This document shows, one piece after another, positions 1 through 11,416 of a stretch of DNA of 64,000 nucleotides. The stretch is from Arcuatula senhousia (lineage: Eukaryota; Mollusca; Bivalvia; Mytilida; Mytilidae), in the NCBI GenBank assembly GCA_963971305.1, contig OZ020314.1, positions 1,984,001 to 2,048,000 on the forward strand, given 5' to 3'. The translations under genes were made by a program, and so were the position numbers. The notes beneath the pieces are model-generated. The model saw only the letters and a list, made by a program, of their open reading frames with translations. It did not search any database and was not told where the DNA came from. The number at the start of each line of letters is the position of its first letter. Within the stretch, counting starts at the first letter, position 1.

Positions 1-181
1 CTGATGCTGACTGCATCATTCCGCTTCAGTGATCATTGGACTAACCTTGATTTAGAATGACTGATGCTGACTGCATCATTCCGCTTCAGTGATCATTGGA
101 CTAACCTTGATTTAAAATGACTGATGCTGACTGCATCTGTTCAAGTAAGTAATTATTGGATTTTACCTTGATTTAAAAAGG
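1..181. repeat. 60-bp tandem repeat, three units
   Basis: Two nearly identical 60-bp units and a third degenerate one. Each begins CTGATGCTGACTGCATC and ends in a TTGATTTARAATGA-like stretch. The array is cut by the window edge, so its full length is unknown. The same unit appears in reverse complement at 7758-8062. Confidence 0.9.
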
Positions 182-3067
182 CTGACCTTGACTGTATCAT
201 TCCTTGTCTGCATTGTTGGATGGACATTATTACACTCTCAATATGAATATTAAGTTAATAAAATAAATCTGATATGGAGTTTAAAATCTTCAACCTAAAA
301 GCTTAACAGTTCAAATTCAAACCATACATGCATTTACCATTGAGCGATCTGTAGAAAGAAATGTTTTTATTATAGCAGGTATAATTCATTTACAAAATAA
401 CGGTGTTATTAATATAATTTATTTCCAAAGTACACTTTTTGCAGCTTTTACAATGTAACTATCGACCTCCACATGCATGACATGTACATGTTTTATACGA
501 TTTTTGTACCGTAACCAAGAACTTAACCAAAGGGAATGGAGAGACGGTCTGGCCGACGTACAATCAAACAACATACGTTGGCGACCGGGCTATTAAAATG
601 ATTATCATTGAAAAAAGAACAGTTTAAGTTTATAAAATGTTAATGCGAGTCAACCTTGGAAATCAGCGACCATTCAAAATGACAAAAAAACAACGCTTTT
701 AAATAAAACTTTGTTTTATCAGTTGAACATTTAATATTTGCTAGTAGCATAATATGATTCCTTCCGTAGTGCGACAAAATTATTTCATGTATAATGTTTG
801 GAATTCCATCTTAAAATAAACTCTCGTATATGGGGCATAAAAAAATTATTGGTTACATATTGTACTTTTAAAGAGTAACAAGAATTTAAGGAAATAAGTA
901 TTTCCCTCTTATGAATTATTTTTGAATTTTATCATTACGAAACCTCTATTCGAATTAAGACTTAATTTTACAAATACGAAGAAGAAAAAACTAGAAAAAA
1001 ATATCAATGATTCTTATACATATCTCAATTCGTTAATGAATTTGTAGGTTTCACACTTTATTCTATTTTCTTTATGAACCACAATTTCCCGACGTTTTGT
1101 TGAAAAGGAGCGAATATATTTTCAAGGACACTTATCTTGCTGGCATGGTTGCAGCTTAACTGGTTTGTGTGTTAACAAATTATTTGTCTGTTGAATCCAA
1201 ATTTGTTGGGTTTAGCTTTTGGAATTATGAAATTCGAATTCACTTTGGTATTGTGTTTTCTTTAGCTTTTCTTCAGAAAACCACGCCGCAGTAAACTTAT
1301 TTAATTTTGTCTTGACCGGGCCAAGCATATTTCATTTAAATGCCATTACAAAACCAACTTTTGTGAACTCTGTAGATAAATTTTGTTTATCTCTCGCGAA
1401 CTCCTCTGGTTGTCTTGTTAGCTATAGAGAAAGTTTATGCATCTTTTTTTTCTTTTGTTACAATAATCGTAGAGCTTATCATGAATAAAATATGATCGAT
1501 GTAAGATAATCGGCACAAATTCCATAAATAAAAGGCATTTAAAATCTGCATTGGAAGACAGCAAACAATTAAACAAAACACCGACAAGTTTCGCAATACA
1601 ACTCGATCGTCGATACAACCTACATATAGCAACGGTATTATTAAAATCCACAATCGAAAATATTCAGCAAAAATCGAAAGTAAATTCAGTCAGTAAAGAT
1701 TCGAGTAGAAATAATCTGTGTGCCAAGTTTCAAGGAAAAAAACCCGCTTTTACTGCCTCTTCTAAGTAAACTCTCATTCGCTTTTTAGATTGCATTTCCC
1801 AGACCGCTGACCTGTTCATGTAAAAGCAAACGTGAATCTTATTGTTTTGATAGATATAAAACAATACATCTGTACATATTTTTTTTCTTTTTTAAGGTAT
1901 TTGTTAAAAAAAAAAATGTTTATCCATTTAAATATTTTTTTTTATTATAAAAAACATTCATTTATTTCTAAAATTATTTTTTTCTATTGACATGATTTAC
2001 TTTTTCTTAAATCTTAAGTTTTTAAGTAGGAATTAATTTGAAAAATAAATAATTCTTGATATTATTTATTTATTTTAATAATTTATTGACTTTTTAAACG
2101 TATGTATTTCAGAGCTCTGGTTTATATTTATTAAAATCAGTTATTTTGAAAAAAAAATTCTTTAAGATCTTTATTTAAATTCTAAAACTATCATTCCAAA
2201 TCAGTAAAATATTAGAAAAATTATTTTTGAAACAGAACAGTAACTTTCATTGCTTTCAACAAAATATTTGTTAACAAATATTTAATTTGTTTAATTTGTT
2301 TTAATTTATTATAATCATTAGCCTTTAAGACACTGTCACCTTCCGATCAGCCACGCCTCCGATTGTCAATTACAATTACATGTACAAGGAAATTACAGGT
2401 AATTCAATTTTGATTCTCCAATCAAAACTCAATCCGCGGTGACACACCCACCAACTCATGCCCCAATTTATTTGATAATTTCTTAAGCAGTACAATAAAC
2501 AAAATCCGATTAAATAGCATGCGTTATTTAGACTTGTATATTGTACACCTGTTAATTCAACTATCTTAAAATTGCCAGTCAGCAAATACGACCCATTGTT
2601 TTGGTAAAGCCAAAATTTGAAATATTTCATGTCCTAAGAATTTAATTTGAATTGAGCATTTAAATGTCTAGCTGAAAAATTCCCAAAATGAAATATATGC
2701 TTATAATAATATATATGCGTATGCAGCTTATTTTTACAAACCTTTGGTCATAACCAGAGAACGGTTAAAGGTCGACCATACATTTAGTATTTGCAAGAAA
2801 AACATATCTTTTATTAAACCTTTTTTTATATTTTTATTTTTAATGATGCTGGAATAAAGTTATATTATTTACTTTCTACTTTTGCAATAGCCGTTACTCG
2901 GCGTCCACACCCGTCTGTCATCTTTCGTCAGTCGGCCTTTTTTTCAACTTAAAAAAAAATCTCCTCTGAAATCGTTTTGCAAAGCTTTTGTTTTTCTATA
3001 ACTTTAAAAAAAGGTCAATTATAAAATACGCAACTTGCATATAATTCGGTCACTGTTTATTCTCATA
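182..3067. other. AT-rich intergenic DNA, no gene recognised
   Basis: Only short, overlapping open frames with low-complexity translations occur here. I see no domain, no convincing splice structure and no RNA gene. Long A/T runs dominate 1860-2330. Confidence 0.6.
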
Positions 3068-3154
3068 CATCTTCGCTAGCCAAGGGTTACGATTCGCTAT
3101 CTCTCATCGTGAAGATGAGAGGTAGCGGATCGTAACCCTTGGCTAGCGAAGATG
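3068..3154. mobile_element. 87-bp palindromic foldback element with 9-bp target duplication
   Basis: Two 41-nt arms (3068-3108 and 3114-3154) are reverse complements with two mismatches, separated by a 5-nt loop. The element is flanked by direct repeats ATTCTCATA at 3059-3067 and 3155-3163, which is a perfect 9-bp target site duplication. A 9-bp duplication is typical of Mutator-like and some foldback elements; the element encodes nothing and would be non-autonomous. The family assignment is inference. Confidence 0.8.
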
Positions 3155-3163
3155 ATTCTCATA

Positions 3164-4644
3164 GTACTGATATGTTTCATTCTTCTTCAAAAGCAAAAGG
3201 AAGAAAAAAATGTGTATACAAAACTTTCTGTTGTTAAATTCTAACCTGCTTGAAACTGAAGCTACCTAGGCTAAAAACAAAATGTCAAAAAAACTCTACA
3301 GGGTTATAACCGGCTTAGGTTAACACTGAAAATCTAACGACGGGAAAAAATAAACGCATATGGTCTCAAAATGTTGAATTGTATTTCACAGTTTCATAGT
3401 ATGTTAGTGCATTCTTGCCGGGTGTGATATGCAACCAAACAAAAGTGGTTATTTTTACAAATTCGATAAAAAGTTAAACGATTGCAAAAGTCAATCTGGA
3501 ACAACAACAAAGAATACTCAGACTTCGACTGTTTCAAAAGTATGATAAAAATATAAAGAATAGATCTTTAAAATATCCTGCGATGAAGCAGGCATATTAA
3601 ATTCATGCTTAATTCAACGTTCACTTTTGTAAACGTTAACGTTTTAAAAAGTTTACGGACGACGGACGGACGACGGACGTCAAGTATGTCTCGCCTATAA
3701 GCACCATCACTAAAATAAACTACCTAAGCTTCCAAAATAGACCTAAGTTCACAGAGTCATTGGGGCGTGACATGGGGTCAGGGTCACACGGCATGGTGAC
3801 AGTTGCGTAGACCATAACCTGAACTGTCTGTATACCCATTATCAGATGCATATCTATTATTCTTTACAAGCAATTCATTAGTCTTACAAAAAGGTTTACG
3901 CTGCCTCTGTTGCCGTCGCCGGATAGTAGTTATTTATATGTTCCGCCTTCCGCGACTTTTCGTCGTAGGCGAGACAAAAATGGCACATATCTTCAGATTT
4001 TCAGCTTTAAGGATTGTCAGTATTAACCGGTAAATGGAAGATATTACTTATATTCAACCATGAGACAAAATGCGAAATATTGGTTTCTAAATCTGTTTTT
4101 ATTAATATTAGTCGAATGGGTATACAATTTGTCATGATGCTATACGACCCCGGGTATACGACCCTCTCAAACAAACTATTCTCATGTAACGTTTCCGATA
4201 AAGCGCGGGCAAATGGTTTAACTAGGGTTAAACTTACTGCCCAAACACATCGCCGCGGCGGCATAGAACAGGAAATGCACGGATACGGATACCCAGGTCT
4301 TTTTCTTTTTTTAATTTCGGTAATGGAAAATAAAGTAAAAAAAAGGTTTGTATTTAAGTTCACAATGAACTTAAGCTACAAAAATGTAGCTATAAATGAA
4401 CTTGCATGCAGTGTTATAGTTATCTGTGGAACCTACAACAGACACCCGTTTTTACGCTTTAAGAATACAAAGTTATAACGTAAGTTTTTATTCAATAAGT
4501 GTAGTCTTGGTGACAGTCTTTAAGGGACACAAAAGATCATAAAAGACAATAGATCATTTATGCTAACATGAAAAAAACCAAAAACGATCAGTACACGAGC
4601 ACATTTAAATATTCTGTCCGGATTCTCGTCTTTTAAATAATATT
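3164..4644. other. intergenic DNA with short GGACGAC-rich repeat pieces
   Basis: Around 3655-3685 there is a run of ACGGACGACGGACG-type sequence followed by GTCTCGCCTATAAGC, and 3960-3980 carries the reverse-type GTAGGCGAGACAAAAATGG. These look like the two ends of a small dispersed repeat (3655-3980). A 154-codon open frame at 4014-4478 overlaps a 118-codon frame on the other strand; neither resembles a known protein. Confidence 0.4.
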
Positions 4645-5082
4645 TTCAATATTACACTAACCCCCAGGTTTTGATGTGAAAAATGAGTGAATATTTGTAA
4701 CTTTATATTTAGACATAGACCCCTGTATGACATGTATAAGATATAGTTAAATCTTTAATACATGTTATATACAGGTCTATAAATTGATTTTTCAATATTA
4801 CACTAACCCCCAGGTTTTGATGTGAAAAATGAGTGAATATTTGTAACTTTATATTTAGACATAGACCCCTGTATGACATGTATAAGATATAGTTATATCT
4901 TTAATACATGTTATATACAGGTCTATAAATTGATTTTTCAATATTACACTAACCCCCAGGTTTTGATGTGAAAAATGAGTGAATATTTGTAACTTTATAT
5001 TTAGACATAGACCCCTGTATGACATGTATAAGATATAGTTATATCTTTAATACATGTTATATACAGGTCTATAAATTGATTT
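4645..5082. repeat. three tandem 146-bp units with internal inverted repeat
   Basis: Units begin at 4645, 4791 and 4937 (period 146) and are almost identical. Within each, ATAGACCCCTGTATGACATGT and ACATGTTATATACAGGTCTAT face each other around a short centre, so each unit can fold into a hairpin. No coding potential is seen. Confidence 0.9.
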
Positions 5083-7757
5083 TAATGAGTATAACATGTA
5101 TAAGCTGCTATGAAATAATGAAAGATCAAAATAGAACCGGAAACAAAATCCATTTAGTTATCTATGATTAATGCTTTTGAAACCTGTTGCATATAAAACG
5201 TGTCGTATTTTTTTTTAATTGTCTCCCTTAGTATTTTTTATCATCTAATTCTTCTAATACGCATTATGAAATTTTCTCACAATGTTTATAGGTTTTATTT
5301 TCAAGAGAATATGTTTTTTAAAAAAATGATAAATAAAAGTTTTTTTGCAATAGTAAAAACTCATTGACACCTTAAATTTTTCATACGCATTTATGAAACT
5401 AACACAAGGCCGGCTCTGTGATTTGCAATACACATTATATTAGTCAAACCCAGCTGGAGGGATAATTACATGTTCTTTTTATATCAGCTGTGATTAAGAA
5501 TTATGTCAGATTTTATTAGAATGTCTGAAGTTGGTTTTGTAGAAATCTGGTGTTTAACTGATTTATTCTGTAACATTGATGATGATAATCAGTTGGTTAT
5601 TAAGTTTATATAGAACCTTTTTAACCATTGTGTAAACTACAAGACATACGATTCCTATTCAATGCTAAAGTTATAGTTTCATTCAATTGGTTTTTTTTAG
5701 ATATCTAAATTTAAAAAAAGGATGTTTTGTTACATATGAAACTGCATTGCCTTGTTCAATGTGTATAATGATTTACTTCTTATTGATGATACAATGTCTC
5801 AATCTGTGATATTATATGTTATATGCCACATTGTATCTTTCGGAAATAAAAGTTTGAAAAATAAAAAAAAGATGTACTATAGCAAAATAAATGTATTGTC
5901 TGAATAATGCTACACTCATCAAACATAACGACAGTCCAATTTATTTACCTGAGCATTACTTGAAAGAAAACGACAATAAATGGAAGTGGTAGGCAGCAGT
6001 CTAAGTCCAGTATATTGTGTGTCTATTTCTCTTATCTTTTCAAAATCATACAACGGTCGTTTTATTCTTAAATATCATCAGTTTGCCAGCAATGAAGCAC
6101 AGACAGTTATACCGCGTGTTGTTGAGAACATGATCATTTTAAGCAACTCTTTACCCTCTGAAACAGCCTTAAAAAAATCCAACATGTTTTCTATTAAATG
6201 CCCGAAGTGCCGTATGTTGCATTTTTCCAATTGTTATAAATACTACAAAATTTAATGCTGCGTTTTTGTTCAACATAGTAAACACTTTTTTAACACAACA
6301 TTCATTATCAGTTTTCGTAGGTGAATGAAATATAGAACATATTTTCTCTCGGGGGAAAATATGATTAATCAGTGGAAGCTACGTCATGTAGGATCGCATG
6401 TCCTCCCGGATTTTTTTTTTCGCGGAAGCCCCACCCTCTCCAGGAGTATACTCGGCGGGAAAACATGCCGCCTGTTTCTGTAAAAAATGTTTAAAAAATC
6501 GAGTTATTACCTCTAATATCATGGATTCTTGCAGGATTGGATCCAGGATTTTAGTCTATGGGTTGCTAAAAATTGTTTCTTGAATATTTTTTTCGGGCAT
6601 TTTGAAAAATAAACCTTTTTACAGTCTTGGGTGATAGGGAAGGGGGCGAATGCCTGGTACGCCTTGCCCTGGATCGGCGGCTTTTCTTGTATGGAAAGAA
6701 AATAAATTGTGATAATTGATATTAAACTAGCATGCTTTCATCGTGTAAATGCAGATGTAATCTGTGAAAAAATAAGTTTTTTCAGACTAAAGAAAAGTAG
6801 CAAGCATAAATCGATAACTTATTGGTACCGATTTTATTCCTTGAGAAACACCATTAACGTTTCCCAAACAGGAAGAAGATCATCAACAGGTATAAGATTC
6901 CTACAAACATTGTACCAGCACTAAATGGTACATATATTTCAAATAGATTGAGGGAATATAACTTTTCTGTAATATGTACAAATAATTAACCAAACAAAAA
7001 TAAAAAGTAAAGACATTAAGTTATAGGGGATTGAATCCGCCCGCCCGTTACACCTTAAGTGATACCATTTGTAACAGTTATTGAAAACTAATAGAAAAAG
7101 ATCACACATTGAATTTTCCTTAAACTTTCAATAATGAAACGCACCTCCTATATCAAACTTTGGGGAGGGCGGATCTAATAGTATAAAAATGACATTTTTG
7201 ACAAAACGTAACGAATAGATAAGGTTTGTACATGCTTCAAAGACTTTATAATTTTTATAACTGGTTCATTTTTCGCTTAAAATGTCTAAATTGGTGATTT
7301 TCTAAAATTGTGAAATCCCTTGAGTGTAAACTGTCTCAGGTACACGTTTGGCTACCAAGACAGACGTGCAGGTATTAGGTAATATACATGTAGTTCACAA
7401 TAAACATCCTGTCTAGGGTATTGATAACTCAGTAGGATAACCATCATTTAATTCACAGCAGTTTTTATTGACCTTACAATTTGTCTAGATATGTTTACTT
7501 TAATTATATAGATTGGGTTTAGTGACGGACCTTTTAATTTGAGAAAGGGGGTGGGGGTTGTTACAGTGTAAAGGAGTTGTAAATGTAATTTTAAAGTAAT
7601 AGTTTCGAAGGTTACATGTACACAAATCCTAGGGCGAAACTATTAAGGAAATAATTCCATTTTGACCTTCATGTTCCTGAAACAGTAAAATGGTGTAACT
7701 TCTTTTTAATAAGAACTTCAAAAGGAACCTTTTCATCAGTCTCTTTTGACCCAATTA
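5083..7757. other. intergenic DNA, no gene recognised
   Basis: Open frames at 5980-6255, 6398-6583 and 6709-6924 have no recognisable domain. Around 5840-5870 an AATAAA-like signal is followed by an A-rich stretch, which resembles the 3' end of an old retroposed sequence, but no body could be identified. Confidence 0.45.
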
Positions 7758-8062
7758 GGATTCATTACATGAACAGATGCAGTCAGTATCAGTCATTGTA
7801 AATCAAATTAAATCCAGTATTCACTGAAAGGGAATGACACAGTCAGCATCAGTGATTTTAAATCGAGGTAAATCCAGTACTCACTGAAAGGGAATGACAC
7901 GGTCAGTATCAGACATTTTAAATCATGGAAAATCGGATTTTGACAGATATGAACAGATGCAGTCTGTATCAGTCATTCTAAATCAAGGTAAAATTTAATG
8001 TTCACTGATGTGAACGGATGCAGTCGGCATCAGTCATTTTAAATCAAGGTAATTATTTAAAA
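7758..8062. repeat. about five units of the 60-bp repeat in inverted orientation
   Basis: Units of roughly 60-63 bp carry GATGCAGTCAGCATCAGTC and TTTAAATCAAGGT, the reverse complement of the array at 1-181. They are more diverged from each other than the first array. The two arrays therefore face each other across about 7.6 kb. Confidence 0.8.
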
Positions 8063-8648
8063 GTTCTGCAATGATCTGATACAGTGAATAAAAGACCAAG
8101 ACAGTGACACAAAGTAACTGTATTTGACTGATATTTACTGATTAAGTTCAAAACAAAGAAAAACAGTAGAAAGACCAATATTGTAATTTACTGGAAAGAC
8201 CTGTATCAGTCCGGAACAGAAAAAGATAGATCATTAACAGTAAATTTACAGTCATCATCAGTTTCTAAAAATCAAATATGAACTGTATATGGTAATGTCA
8301 GTCATTTTTTGGTTCATAGTGTGGGTCACTTTGAAATTATTGTTTTTGGCGGGAAATTTATATAGAAGTAATGAGACTGATCCAATATTTCAAAAGTTTG
8401 TTGTTCTCCATTGATTTAAGCAGTTTTTTCCATTACATTTCAACCAAAAACTAACATGAGAATGTCCAAATCTTTCTCTAAACAACGATATATAGTTGGT
8501 CATATGTCATGGAAGATCTTTTCACATTTTCAAGAATTTACATCAAAGTTAAACAATAGCGTTAAAGTTCAACGCTGTTCAGGTGAAATTGACCTTGCGT
8601 TTCAAATCGAAAATGGACGGTTTTTCTGTTTCACAGGTAAATTTAACG
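8063..8648. other. intergenic DNA upstream of the duplicated block
   Basis: No gene recognised. The open frame at 8456-8785 has no known domain and runs across the start of the duplicated block near 8649, which argues against it being a gene. Confidence 0.5.
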
Positions 8649-10762
8649 TATCCCCTTTAGGTATAACACAGTCCGTACGTATTATGGTTGTTTTATGTGG
8701 CGCTCTATTATTAACATCTAAATATAATCCACAAATTCTGGAACAACCATCTAAATACATGTATAACCCACAAATTATGGAATAACATGTCAGTTGTGAT
8801 AAGTAAATTTCAAAAGCTAGAGCTTACTGAAAGGAAAAAATGACCAGGAAATAGTATAGGTGCCACATTTTCAATGGAAATAGAGCTTACTGAAAGGTAG
8901 AATTGACCAGGAAATAATTTAGTTACCACAGAGCCGTATAAATTATGTTCGGTTGAACGCACCAACAATAGAAAATAATGAGATGTGGAATAAGTGTACC
9001 CAACACAGCCCACAATTAAACGGCAATTTAGAAAAACCACAATGGACAACCGCCAGCAGCCTTCAACGAGGCAATTTGGCACTGCTCGCGGTTCTGCAAT
9101 TGGCCCATGGTCTAAAAATAAAATGCATATAATTCAAATCCAGACCTGAAATAGTAACAGATAGACCCCCTTCGTAAACAAGGAACAGAAAACATCAAAA
9201 AGACAAGAACAAACAAAAGCTCTGTCAAAGATTCCAGGCCCAGGACAATTAACTTACTAGAACATTGTACTAAAACAAACGGACACGTGTTTTTATCTTG
9301 TGTTATATCTTCACTTTGAAACACAACTCGTGATACGATAAGATATACATGGATTACTTAATGCTACCCTGAAATCGTATATATTGTTAAAATGTACAGA
9401 CACTCATTGACGTTGGACACATTTTGGAAAGAAGATCAAATCATTTTAAAATGTACTGATATATCCATTTAATATATTGCCAATAGCTTTTTGTGTAAAA
9501 ACCATTTTAAATCATTATCCGTAGACAAAATTTAAACATTGCGAAAATGTTTAAACGTCATTAACAAATTAAATTTAAAGTTTCAAAGCTTTTATGTTAA
9601 CAAATTAACAAATAGAAAGTCAGATCAAAACACGATCGGTCACACTTAATTTAAATGTTATGGTAACATATATTGAACGATTATTATAAAAGCAGAGGCG
9701 GAAAATCTGCTCAGTATAAATTAAGAATTATATGTTCCACAGTTATATTTATATACACGGCGTGTATACAAAGACATAATATATAAACTTAAACGGCGAG
9801 GTCACGGCCACTAGACGGTAAAACGAGCGAAATTCTGTTAATTTACCTGTAGCATGGAGATAAATGCGCAAGAGGTCTGTTATTTGAGTCAGTTCTATGA
9901 CTGTTCAGATTGAAAATTACTTTTAAAAGTCATTTATGTACAAAAAATAATTTGTTTTCGGCCAAAACAAAAACTGCCTTTCAAAATGATTATTTTTAGC
10001 GGATGAACATGTAATGTTGCAAAAAGTAAAAACTTTGTCAACGGAGTTATAGATAAATTGAAAAGGCGATAGGAGAGGTAGAAGAAAAAACATATTTAAA
10101 AACATAATATCTGAGTTTTTTTAAAGATAAGAACTTAGAAAAGTGAAAATATCAGTATCATAAATGTTAATCTTGCACCCCAGAATTAATCTGGATACAT
10201 TTTGAGATATTTGTTGACAATGAATGCTTGAAAAGTATATTAGCTAGGCATGTGATATTGGGTATATAGAACCTTTTGTGTTTATATCAAAAGATGAAAG
10301 CTTAGGTAGTTGTTTTCAGTGATGATTCCGGCAGGCGAAACATACTTTTAGTGGCAACATTCGTTTTAATTATCCATATATTATGTTTAGAAGATTTTAA
10401 GTTATGTTAAACATTTAAGTTGTATGATTAAATCTCTGATCCATTCATCAAAATTGTCCCACTATACATACACACTATTAACCTTAAAAATGATTTTTTG
10501 TCTATCTATTTAAACGTTGTGAGTTAAATTTTTTCATATAATGCATGACAGTTCGGACTTTTTAAATACTAATCTTGAACACTTGGAACTTTATTAGGAA
10601 GTTTATGATTATAAGTATACACGTGATATACATGTGAAAATGGGGCCAATGGTATCATTTTTAGCTCACCTGACAATGATAAAAATAGAACAGGAGAGGA
10701 ACCAAACAATAGTTTTTGGCTTATCTTTTATAACTGAAATTATGAGTTTTTTTAATTTTTAG
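8649..10762 (+). other. 5' flank and probable upstream intron of copy A
   Basis: Homology to copy B begins near 8649 (partner near 40900) and continues through the gene. Between 9780 and 10490 the two flanks are close to identical; further upstream they are diverged and interrupted. I cannot place a promoter or first exon. A polypyrimidine tract ending in AG at 10761-10762 looks like a 3' splice site, so an untranslated upstream exon is likely. Positions 9040-9250 also match 33160-33339 and belong to a dispersed repeat. Confidence 0.5.
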
Positions 10763-10893
10763 GATAACACATGTTACAGCTGGAATAGGAAAACAGAATC
10801 AACAAACGCAGCTGGATTGTCATTAGTCCATAGTGTTGACACCAAAAAATACCCAGGGTCTCTATTTTCAACAGGATTGTTATCTGTGCTAGC
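10763..10893 (+). other. predicted 5' UTR part of first coding exon, copy A
   Basis: It follows the likely acceptor at 10761-10762. An in-frame TGA at 10837-10839 precedes the ATG at 10894, so that ATG is the first available start in frame. An alternative acceptor after TCTATTTTCAACAG (ending 10874) would bypass the TGA and allow an upstream coding exon; that cannot be excluded. Confidence 0.5.
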
Positions 10894-11416
10894 ATGGGGA
10901 AATCTCAATCCAAGACGGCTAGGGATAGAACGAAAAAGTCTCAATATGTAGTCACTACTGTTGCCACCAGCAGTTGTCCACCTGTTGTCAGTAGACAAAG
11001 TGTTGCCACCAGCACGCCTCAATTTTCAGCCACCGCTAGTGTTGCCACCAGCAATTCTCCATCTGTAGTCACTAGACAAAGTGTTGCCTCCAGCACTCTT
11101 TCACCTTCGGCCACTAGGGTTGCCACCAGCAGTCACCCAACTGCAGTCACTAGTGTTGCCATCAGCAGTGCTCATACAGTCACTAAAGTTGCCACCAGCA
11201 GTTCCTCATCTGTAGTCACTGGTGTTGTTACCTGCAGTCCCCCATTTATTGTCTCAAATTTTGCCACCAGCAGTCCTCCATCTACAGTCACCATAGTTGC
11301 CACCAGCAGTCCTCCATCTACAGTCACTAGTGTTGCCACCAGCACTCTCCCACCTGCAGCCTCTAATGTTGCCACCAGTAGTTCTCAAACCACTAGTGTA
11401 GGAACTGACACATCAG
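10894..11416 (+). CDS. Copy A coding exon 1: Ser/Thr-rich VATSS repeats
   Basis: The frame starts MGKSQSKTARDRTKK, a basic stretch fitting the M-G-x-x-x-S/T myristoylation pattern. About 12 repeats of 11-14 residues follow, each led by VATSS or a variant and rich in Ser, Thr, Val and Pro, so the segment is probably disordered. The donor is uncertain. CAG|GTACTA at 11416/11417 joins the Ig exon in frame with a GAA codon. The stronger TCT|GTAAGT at 11434/11435 has the same phase but creates TAA at the junction with the canonical Ig acceptor. Confidence 0.7.

Noticed and set aside
4007..4478. Overlapping open frames of 118 and 154 codons on opposite strands
   Set aside because: No recognisable domain, no splice context, and part of the sequence looks like a dispersed repeat edge. 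Not enough to call a gene.
8456..8785. 109-codon open frame
   Set aside because: It spans the boundary of the duplicated block and has no domain; the part shared with copy B is not open there.
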